Shown here: piece by piece, positions 1 to 4,591 of the stretch
How positions within the stretch are numbered: the stretch's first letter is position 1
How the letters are laid out: each line of letters starts with the position of its first letter
Origin: Bacteroidota bacterium
GTDB lineage: Bacteria; Bacteroidota; Bacteroidia; Chitinophagales; Chitinophagaceae
Reading direction: 5' to 3'
Assembly (NCBI GenBank): GCA_028875955.1
Contig: JAGWTX010000055.1
Span: 1-9,386, forward strand
DNA: 9,386 nucleotides
Translations under genes and position numbers: made by a program
The notes under the pieces: generated by a model
What the model was told of the DNA's origin: nothing
The model's database searches: none
The model's input: only the letters and a program-made list of their open reading frames with translations

Positions 1-371
1 CTATCGGGTTTTGCAAAAGTCAATAGGGATTCGGAAGTTTTCGGGCGGTTATTCAGATGCGTTAACACCAACAAAAGTGTCTGGTCGGATGGTTCAAATT
101 TTCCGTTTAGGGTGAAATTTTGTTCAGCACTTCCTTCCTGGGGATTAATGGCCCTGGCAGTATTGTAGCGGGTAATCAGGTTGCCGGAAACAGTGCCGGA
201 CTCGGATATTTTGAGTTCCAGTTTTTTCTCAGCAGCCATCTGTTTCATTTGAAGTGAAATGGAGGAACCGGGCGTATACTCTCCCTCAGCCATCCATTTT
301 CCGGTACCCAATTGGGCATTTGCGTAAAATAGACTGAAAATCAATAAGATAAGAAAATAAGTCTTTTTCAA
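1..371 (-). CDS. Secreted protein of unknown function, 5' part only (TTG start)
   Basis: This frame is open from 371 to the window edge (123 codons) and is cut at its 3' end. The TTG at 371-369 is chosen because the next residues, KKTYFLILLIFSLFYANA followed by Q, form a standard Sec signal peptide (two Lys, a hydrophobic stretch, an A-x-A type site). No in-frame ATG exists upstream close by, and the first internal Met (residue 27) would lose the signal peptide. The mature part begins around Q20 (LGTGKWMAEG) and is a polar, Ser/Thr/Lys/Glu-rich segment with alternating hydrophobic residues (for example LELKISESGTVSGNL), which suggests beta strands. I do not recognise the family and assign no function. 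A predicted promoter lies about 80 nt upstream. It is divergent from the DsrE-like gene. The product is inferred to be periplasmic or exported. Confidence 0.72.
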   Translation of the reverse strand, partial: MKKTYFLILLIFSLFYANAQLGTGKWMAEGEYTPGSSISLQMKQMAAEKKLELKISESGTVSGNLITRYNTARAINPQEGSAEQNFTLNGKFEPSDQTLLLVLTHLNNRPKTSESLLTFAKPD

Positions 372-392
372 TTTGCTGATAAATTTGGAATC

Positions 393-455
393 ACTACAAC
401 GAAATGTCAATAAAATTATTGCATTTACACTACATTAAGTAGTAATAAAACTACA
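393..455. repeat. ACTACA boxes (three direct, one inverted), possible operator
   Basis: ACTACA occurs at 393-398, 429-434 and 450-455, and the inverted form AGTAGT at 438-443. Together 429-443 makes the dyad ACTAC-N5-GTAGT, and 439-454 makes GTAGT-N6-ACTAC. The copies at 429 and 450 are 21 bp apart, two helical turns. The boxes begin at the predicted -7 element and cover the inferred start site and leader of the leftward gene, where a repressor would act. The half site resembles TGTAGT/ACTACA sites of BlaI/MecI-type repressors, but the spacing differs and no regulator gene is in the window. Regulatory role is inference only. Confidence 0.35.
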
Positions 456-485
456 AAAATAATCAATTACCAGATCATTCACCAA
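454..485 (-). promoter_or_regulatory. Predicted Bacteroidota-type promoter of the leftward secreted-protein gene
   Basis: On the minus strand, TATTTTTG at 461-454 matches the Bacteroidota -7 consensus TAnnTTTG exactly. A TTG at 485-483 lies 21 bases upstream, acceptable for the -33 element. Transcription would start near 447, giving a leader of roughly 75 nt before the TTG start codon. The region is very AT-rich, so a chance match is possible. Confidence 0.42.
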
Positions 486-548
486 CCTTTTTTGGGTCAG
501 TAAAAGGAATAGGGATTATCATTATCTTGTACGTCTAATCCATTCATT

Positions 549-1082
549 ATGAAGCGTATATTTTTTCTTATCTTTTTAGTAGCTGTATCAGCCAACCTGC
601 AGGCCCAGACCAGGGTTAATCCGGTGATAAAAAACTATGGTACTGTTACGGAAGTGCCATTTGCGGATGAGTTACCCGATCCAAAAATGGATTATAAAGT
701 ACTGGTGGAAGTAACGTCGGATAATACACATCCCGAACAGGTACATGAGATGTTCGACAAGGTAGCTGCCGTTGTAAACCTGCATGCACTGGGAGGGATT
801 CCGGCTAAAAAGTTACACGTGATCATGGTGATCCATAGTGCCGCTTCTGCATTTGTGGTGAACAACGAAGTCTACAGAAAGAAATATGGTGTGGATAATC
901 CCAATATTCCTCTTTTTAAGGAGTTGACAGATGCAGGTGTGACAATTTTTGTTTGTGGTCAGTCGGTTAACAAAAGGAAACTTACCAATGACGAACTGGC
1001 TCCCGGAATAAAAGTTGCTTTGTCAGCGATTACCACTTTAACAACCTATCAGTTGAAAGGATATGCATTGCTGAAATATTAA
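549..1082 (+). CDS. Secreted DsrE-family protein
   Basis: 177 residues. Residues 1-19 form a Sec signal peptide (MKR, hydrophobic stretch, NLQA then Q20), so the protein is expected in the periplasm or outside, unlike cytoplasmic TusD/DsrE sulfur carriers. The rest matches the DsrE/DsrF-like fold: a first strand at 49-55 (YKVLVEV), a helix at 64-80 ending in VVNLHALGG, a strand and His at 89-97 (LHVIMVIHSAA), the segment NPNIPLFKELTDAGVTIFVCGQS at 117-139, and a closing helix ending in GYALLKY. Cys136 in VCGQS sits where family members often carry a reactive cysteine. Secreted single-domain versions are common in Bacteroidota; their substrate is not established. No Shine-Dalgarno sequence is visible. 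It is convergent with the SDR gene downstream and not in an evident operon. Confidence 0.85.
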   Translation: MKRIFFLIFLVAVSANLQAQTRVNPVIKNYGTVTEVPFADELPDPKMDYKVLVEVTSDNTHPEQVHEMFDKVAAVVNLHALGGIPAKKLHVIMVIHSAASAFVVNNEVYRKKYGVDNPNIPLFKELTDAGVTIFVCGQSVNKRKLTNDELAPGIKVALSAITTLTTYQLKGYALLKY

Positions 1083-1085
1083 TCT

Positions 1086-1104
1086 CCGGCATCCGGTCTT
1101 TTTT
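1086..1104 (+). terminator. Weak candidate terminator after the DsrE-like gene
   Basis: CCGG-CAT-CCGG at 1086-1096 can fold into a 4-bp GC stem with a 3-nt loop, followed by T6 at 1099-1104, three bases after the DsrE-like stop codon. The stem is short, so this is marginal. A second dyad (ACGCT at 1107-1111, AGCGT at 1123-1127) lies next to it between the two convergent genes but has no T-tract in either direction. Confidence 0.28.
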
Positions 1105-1133
1105 GAACGCTACAGATTTAACAGCGTATTCAT

Positions 1134-1838
1134 TTATCTCTTAAGGCTGGCATCCCGGGCAATTCTTCTGATATCCCTGTTTTCATAAATGGTTTGGTTT
1201 CCGCCCTGTTTCCCGATAATAAACATGGTAAGGGCAAGATCGGCGGATGTAATACCGATATCGGGATAGAGATATTGTAAAAATGGATAAACCCTTCGCA
1301 TAACCCGGTACATCAGATTGGGCTCTTTTCTTTTTTGAACCGGATAGATATATCCGGGCCGAAAAATACAAAGCTGATGGAATCCCAGAGCGATCAGTTT
1401 ATTCTCGGCAACACCTTTGTCCAGCGCAAACATGATTTTTGAACGTTCAGATGAGTCAGCCCCCTGTCCACTCAGAAAACAAAAGCTGGCATCGGGACTT
1501 TGTTTTTTCAGCATTTCTGCGAAAGCAACTGTAACATCTATTGTAATTTTCCGGAATACATCTCTCGAAACCTGTCCGGTATAAACCCCAACACAATAAT
1601 AGCCTACATCAATACCCGAAAAATCGTTTGCAATTAAAGTGAAATCGGTGAAATCCTGATGAATAACCTGAAATAGTTTGGGATGACTGATTCCGATCGG
1701 CTTTCTTGTGATGGAAATCACTTTTTCAATTTCCGGGTCCTTCAGACAAAGATCCAGGATTACCCTTCCCATCATGCCATTCGTGCCTGCTATCAAAACC
1801 TGTTTCAACGATCCGTTTGATTTATAAAATGATGTCAT
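1134..1838 (-). CDS. Atypical SDR / TIP30-like NAD(P)-binding protein, start codon inside IS terminal repeat
   Basis: 234 residues as read from ATG 1838. It has a Rossmann start VLIAGTNGMMGR (residues 14-25; GxxGxxG at 18-24), then DFSGIDVGYYCVG, SFCFLSGQGAD (118-128, Ser123), FALDK (137-141) and FRPGYIYP (159-166). The order matches HTATIP2/TIP30-like and NmrA-like atypical short-chain dehydrogenases. The usual YxxxK active pair reads Phe137-Lys141, as in some bacterial relatives, so catalysis may be altered. It is probably a cytoplasmic oxidoreductase or redox-sensing protein; the substrate is unknown. ATG 1838-1836 is the first three bases of the IS4-type terminal repeat, so the annotated N-terminus is partly IS-made. 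TTG at 1808-1806 (LKQVLIAG...) is a plausible native start. The transposase stop is only 16 nt upstream, so read-through from the IS is the likely source of any expression. Confidence 0.78.
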   Translation of the reverse strand: MTSFYKSNGSLKQVLIAGTNGMMGRVILDLCLKDPEIEKVISITRKPIGISHPKLFQVIHQDFTDFTLIANDFSGIDVGYYCVGVYTGQVSRDVFRKITIDVTVAFAEMLKKQSPDASFCFLSGQGADSSERSKIMFALDKGVAENKLIALGFHQLCIFRPGYIYPVQKRKEPNLMYRVMRRVYPFLQYLYPDIGITSADLALTMFIIGKQGGNQTIYENRDIRRIARDASLKR

Positions 1839-1854
1839 TAGCGTCTCGTTTAAA
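1836..1854. repeat. Terminal inverted repeat of the IS, transposase 3' side
   Basis: CATTAGCGTCTCGTTTAAA, matched by the reverse complement of 3130-3148 at 17 of 19 positions. Its outer CAT is read on the minus strand as the ATG of the TIP30-like protein frame. The transposase stop codon starts at the next base inward (1857-1855). Confidence 0.85.
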
Positions 1855-3021
1855 CTACCAGATTTTCAATTGATTATATAAAAGTTCTTTGACATCTTGA
1901 TCGCTTGGTTTCTTAAGTAACTGATTTAGTGGGGTTTTATCCAGTAATGAACTACCCAAAATCTGTAGAACTTCGTATGTTGAATGTTCTGTTTTTAGCC
2001 GATGCCGAATGATAGCAACAAGGGTATAGGTAATAACAGCAATATATACCTGTGTTTTGACTGCATTTTCAGTTGTACCCCAGAAGGACTTGATTTTAAG
2101 GTGCTGTTTTATCCATTTGAAAAACAATTCTACTTTCCATCTATGTTTATAAAGAGATGCAATTTCTTCTGGTGCCAGATTCAGGTTGTTAGTTAAAAAG
2201 ATGAAGGTTCTGTTTTGTTCTCCATCGTGAAATTTTATTCGCCTGATCTTTTCTGGATAATCTTTAGCTGAATAAAACCCCATAAGTTCTCCTGTTTGGT
2301 CACATTGCACTCCTGTTCTTTTATCCACCCTGGCGGAATACTGCCTCTTATATTTAAGGTTGGTTTTCGCCCGGATTACAAAAAACGACTTTGATTTATG
2401 AATGATGAAAAGTCGCTCAAAATCAAGGTAGGCCTTATCAAAGACGTAAAAGCTGCCCGGTTCGTATACTATTTGATCCATTGCCTGAACATCGTGCACC
2501 GATCCAGCTGTTAAATGCATAAACACAGGAATCGAAGTTCGGACGTCATACTGGGTATGCAATTTAACTGCTCCCTTAGCCCTTCGAAAAGTAGCCCAAC
2601 AAAATACGTTTAGGCATAGATCGATTGTTGTAGAGTCAAATGCATAGACAGAATTTAAAAATGAAAATCGAGTTGTATCATCTGAGATGCAAAGCTTTCT
2701 TGCTTCCTCAATAAGATGATAAGCAAAATCCTGGAAAATCCGACAATCACGATTTGCATTCGATTTTCCAAGGTTTGCTTTCGAAACTCCTTTCCCAAAT
2801 CCAAGATGATATGCCTTTGGTGAATGTGCATTGACTGTAAGTACTAGGTCACTTAGACTATCTCTATTGCTTAATTGACCGTACATCATGCACAGCATTT
2901 GGTTCCAGCAAGTAAAATGTCTAACACGATAGTCGCCTTTGTAATGACTGACAATGGTATCAAAGGTTCGCTGAGGTAAAAATGAAACTATCTGTGCAAA
3001 GACGTATTTACCCTGATTCAT
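1855..3021 (-). CDS. IS4-family DDE transposase (DUF4372 + DDE_Tnp_1)
   Basis: 388 residues, full length. Residues about 3-105 resemble the DUF4372 N-terminal DNA-binding region (KYVFAQIVSFLPQ, then WNQMLCMMYGQLSNRDSLSDL). The RNase-H-like catalytic domain follows: first Asp at 129 in AFDSTTIDL, second Asp at 195 in FDKAYLDF, and the IS4 signature Y-(2)-R-(3)-E-(6)-K at Tyr291, Arg294, Glu298 and Lys305 in YKHRWKVELFFKWIK. All catalytic residues are present, with no frameshift or early stop, so the element may still be active. Start ATG 3021 has an imperfect hairpin (3023-3045) immediately upstream that could limit translation. The stop lies at the inner edge of the left terminal repeat. Subgroup assignment within IS4 was not attempted. 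Confidence 0.95.
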   Translation of the reverse strand: MNQGKYVFAQIVSFLPQRTFDTIVSHYKGDYRVRHFTCWNQMLCMMYGQLSNRDSLSDLVLTVNAHSPKAYHLGFGKGVSKANLGKSNANRDCRIFQDFAYHLIEEARKLCISDDTTRFSFLNSVYAFDSTTIDLCLNVFCWATFRRAKGAVKLHTQYDVRTSIPVFMHLTAGSVHDVQAMDQIVYEPGSFYVFDKAYLDFERLFIIHKSKSFFVIRAKTNLKYKRQYSARVDKRTGVQCDQTGELMGFYSAKDYPEKIRRIKFHDGEQNRTFIFLTNNLNLAPEEIASLYKHRWKVELFFKWIKQHLKIKSFWGTTENAVKTQVYIAVITYTLVAIIRHRLKTEHSTYEVLQILGSSLLDKTPLNQLLKKPSDQDVKELLYNQLKIW

Positions 3022-3022
3022 A

Positions 3023-3045
3023 AACTAACTGATTTACAGTAAGTT
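3023..3045 (-). promoter_or_regulatory. Inverted repeat directly upstream of the transposase start
   Basis: AACT-a-ACTG at 3023-3031 and CAGT-a-AGTT at 3037-3045 are complementary apart from one A-A mismatch, around a 5-base loop. In the transposase mRNA this hairpin ends two bases before the AUG. It could hide the start region, a known way for IS elements to hold transposase translation down. The role here is inferred. Confidence 0.35.
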
Positions 3046-3076
3046 ATGAATTTGCCAATTTCAAATCGTCACGGAC

Positions 3077-3106
3077 CAAAAATCATCTGAAATGCAAGCG
3101 TATCAA
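3077..3106 (-). promoter_or_regulatory. Predicted transposase promoter inside the IS
   Basis: On the minus strand, TTG at 3106-3104 and GATTTTTG at 3084-3077 are separated by 19 bases. The second box matches TAnnTTTG except for its first base. Transcription would start near 3070, about 50 nt before the transposase ATG. Confidence 0.4.
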
Positions 3107-3129
3107 GACTTTCAAAGAACTACTTATGC

Positions 3130-3148
3130 TTTTAACGAGACACTAATG
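3130..3148. repeat. Terminal inverted repeat of the IS, transposase 5' side
   Basis: Read on the minus strand this is CATTAGTGTCTCGTTAAAA, pairing with 1836-1854 except at positions 7 and 16. It lies 109 bases upstream of the transposase start, leaving room for the IS promoter. Confidence 0.85.
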
Positions 3149-3344
3149 AATAAATATATATAAAAAATTACATAAACAAAAGAGGCAAATCCATTTTGTA
3201 AAATCCCCTTACAAGCTTCCCATTGTTAAAATCTCTGTTAACTCCGGTCTGCAGCCCTTACCAACCGGTAAAACGAAATCACGGGTCAATTCAGGCACGA
3301 CTATTGCCTTTACATAGATATCGTTTCACTTAAAACGTACCCTC
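3149..3344. other. Intergenic region between the IS and the DUF6515 gene
   Basis: No gene is seen. The first part (3149-3220) is A/T-rich and borders the IS. The rest is the presumed upstream region of the rightward DUF6515 gene. It holds a short dyad TTACC-AACC-GGTAA (3258-3271) and a 10-bp inverted repeat, AAACGAAATC at 3271-3280 and GATATCGTTT at 3317-3326 (9 of 10 paired). No perfect TAnnTTTG promoter is found; TTGCCTTTACA at 3304-3314 is the nearest resemblance. Confidence 0.5.
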
Positions 3345-3737
3345 ATGAAAAAATCTACTTATTTACCCACCCTATACCTTGGTTCGCTGGCTTTGTTGCT
3401 GCTGGCTGGCCAAAACCCCGTTTTTGCACAAAGAGACAGGGGAAGAGAACAGGACCGTTCATCCGGTCAGCAAAGAGGCCCCGGTAACTCCGGGTCCCGC
3501 GAGGCAAGACCTTCCGCACCACAGGGATCATACGGCAACCAACGGCCCGCAACTATCCGGATCGACAGACCCCAACGGCCTTTCGGCAACCAGCCACAAG
3601 ACGGCAGGAGAAGCGAGTCTCCCCAAAGAATCGAACCCAACAATCCCCAACATTACCAGATCGGCGACAGGAATGGTGCATCTGCCAACCGGAACCAACC
3701 CGACAATCCGCAGCGTTCTTATGGCAACGCTTCGTAA
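3345..3737 (+). CDS. N-terminal fragment of the split DUF6515 gene (signal peptide plus low-complexity region)
   Basis: 130 translatable residues if the TAA at 3735 is real. Residues 1-28 form the signal peptide (MKKS, then LGSLALLLLAG, cleavage near VFA/Q29). The remainder is disordered, basic and polar, with repeated QRP/GNQ/RDRG patterns, and contains no recognisable domain. It would be exported without the Tyr-rich domain, so it is probably a non-functional remnant. See the pseudogene entry for the full reading frame. An antisense or +1 reading of this GC-richer stretch also stays open, but only because of its biased composition. Confidence 0.55.
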   Translation: MKKSTYLPTLYLGSLALLLLAGQNPVFAQRDRGREQDRSSGQQRGPGNSGSREARPSAPQGSYGNQRPATIRIDRPQRPFGNQPQDGRRSESPQRIEPNNPQHYQIGDRNGASANRNQPDNPQRSYGNAS

Positions 3738-3902
3738 AGGGGTTATGGTAACAATAACGACAATGAGCAAAGAAGAAACACTTCTTACAACAGAAACAAT
3801 GGATCACCCCAGCGCCAGGTCAATGAGAACCGCAAAAATAGTTATGGCCGTAATGAAGACCGTTACGAAAACCGGAATGGCGGTTATGACCGGTACAGAC
3901 CG

Positions 3903-4448
3903 GTGTATGGCAACAGCTATCGCCCCCGGTATACCCGTGCACCCATGATTTGGGAGGGCCGGAGGTATTACAGCCTGTACAATTATAGCTATCATCCCTA
4001 CCGTCCGTTTTTTTACGGATCCTATTTTCACCCAATCGGATTTTTTACAGCGGCTTTGAACTTTGGTGCACTTAGTATCTATTGGGATAACCGGGATTAC
4101 CGTTATTACGACGGGGCTTATTACCAGCCCTATAACAATGGCTATCGCGTGGTAGCTCCCCCGTATGGTGCCGGCATCCCTTACCTGCCCAACGGGTATA
4201 GTACCACCGTTTTGGGTAATGATACTTTCTATTATTTTGGCGGGATCTTTTATTACAATGATGGCAACAGCTATATCATCACCCAGGCACCTCCGGGAGC
4301 TGTGGTGTATGACCTGCCGGAAGGATGTACTGATGTAGTGGTGGGTAATATCTCATACCTGCAATACAATAACACTTTGTTCCAACCCATTGTACTCAAT
4401 GGCAGAAATGCGTATGAAGTGGTAGAGCTGGATGAGAATGATCAATAA
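3903..4448 (+). CDS. C-terminal fragment of the split DUF6515 gene
   Basis: Continues exactly the frame of the upstream fragment. As an independent gene it could start only at GTG 3903 or ATG 3945, neither with a ribosome-binding site or signal peptide, so separate translation into a useful exported protein is unlikely. It holds the conserved part: YYSLYNYSYHPYRPFFYGSYF, then a hydrophobic GFFTAALNFGALSIYW stretch. DUF6515-type repeats follow, with alternating 'PxGAxVxxLPxG' turns (PYGAGIPYLPNGY, PPGAVVYDLPEGC) and Tyr-rich beta strands, ending NAYEVVELDENDQ. It is followed by the hairpin terminator region at 4534-4591. Confidence 0.55.
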   Translation: MYGNSYRPRYTRAPMIWEGRRYYSLYNYSYHPYRPFFYGSYFHPIGFFTAALNFGALSIYWDNRDYRYYDGAYYQPYNNGYRVVAPPYGAGIPYLPNGYSTTVLGNDTFYYFGGIFYYNDGNSYIITQAPPGAVVYDLPEGCTDVVVGNISYLQYNNTLFQPIVLNGRNAYEVVELDENDQ

Positions 4449-4470
4449 ACGACGTTGCACTTTCTCTATG

Positions 4471-4516
4471 GTGATTTTTTTCACCGCGGAGGAGGGGAGA
4501 AGGGGAGTTACGCAGA
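4471..4516. repeat. Octamer-periodic tract, part of a dispersed-repeat-like element
   Basis: GTGATTTTTTTCAC (4471-4484) is followed by four degenerate 8-base units: CGCGGAGG, AGGGGAGA, AGGGGAGT, TACGCAGA (4485-4516). The T-run flanked by GTGA/TCAC appears again, inverted, as the loop of the hairpin at 4551-4566. The arrangement looks like the CACCGCAGAG/CACAAAG-type intergenic repeats I recall from many environmental bacterial genomes; I could not check this. It is not coding. Confidence 0.5.
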
Positions 4517-4533
4517 GGAAAGCATTAATCATT

Positions 4534-4591
4534 GTGCCTTTGTGTCTTTGTGAGAAAAAAATCACACAAAGACACAAAGGCACGGTTTTTT
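4534..4591 (+). terminator. Hairpin with perfect 19-bp stem and T-tract between convergent genes
   Basis: GTGCCTTTGTGTCTTTGTG at 4534-4552 is the exact reverse complement of 4565-4583, with a 12-base A-rich loop, followed by GG and T6 (4586-4591). On the plus strand it has the form of a Rho-independent terminator for the DUF6515 gene that ends at 4448. The T-run overlaps the glycerate kinase stop codon. The stem is itself built from an 8-base repeat (CACAAAGA, CACAAAGG), which points to origin from a dispersed repeat rather than an ordinary terminator. For leftward transcripts it gives an equally strong hairpin just past the stop, but without a 3' U-tract. Confidence 0.65.

Larger units (their letters stand above)
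1836..3148 (-). mobile_element. IS4-family insertion sequence, about 1.31 kb, apparently intact
   Basis: The element is bounded by 19-bp imperfect inverted repeats (CATTAG...; 17 of 19 matched) at 1836-1854 and 3130-3148, and encloses one complete DDE transposase gene that ends immediately inside the left repeat. The element is more AT-rich than the metabolic genes to its right. One further base matches on each side (T at 1835, A at 3149), so the exact ends are uncertain by a base or so. I see no target-site duplication: the left flank (ending ataaaatgatgt) and right flank (starting aataaatatata) differ. Either the duplication has decayed or an adjacent deletion or recombination followed insertion. 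It sits at the 5' edge of the TIP30-like gene. Confidence 0.87.
3345..4448 (+). pseudogene. Secreted DUF6515 protein gene interrupted by one in-frame TAA
   Basis: From ATG 3345 to the stop ending at 4448 a single frame of 368 codons runs without frameshift, broken only by TAA at 3735-3737 (codon 131). The protein has a Sec signal peptide (residues 1-28, ending VFA then Q). A long low-complexity stretch rich in Arg, Asn, Gln, Pro, Gly and Tyr continues in the same style on both sides of the stop (before: NPQRSYGNAS; after: RGYGNNNDNEQRRNTSYNRN). After it comes a Tyr-rich C-terminal domain with repeated units such as PPYGAGIPYLPNGYSTTVLG and YYFGGIFYYNDGNSYIITQ, typical of DUF6515 proteins of Bacteroidota. 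Uniform composition across the break argues for one gene with a recent nonsense change; CAA (Gln) to TAA is the simplest. A sequencing error is the main alternative. The product is inferred to be exported; its role is unknown. Confidence 0.8.

Noticed and set aside
492..529. Promoter for the DsrE-like gene (TTG at 492-494, TATCTTG at 523-529)
   Set aside because: The second box lacks one base of TAnnTTTG and the 28-base spacing is too long.
1824..1834. ataaaatgatg versus ataaatatata (3150-3160) as a decayed target-site duplication
   Set aside because: Only 7 of 11 positions match and both are A/T-rich, so the similarity is expected by chance.
3304..3314. TTGCCTTTACA, with the similar TTTCCTTTATA at 9287-9297, as a shared promoter variant
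   Set aside because: Two AT-rich look-alikes are too little evidence; neither has a -33 element at a proper distance.
3379..3948. Long open frame in the +1 register across the DUF6515 gene
   Set aside because: It is a composition shadow of the Arg/Asn/Gln/Pro-rich region: it has no signal peptide or domain, while the 3345 frame has a signal peptide and continues into the DUF6515 domain.
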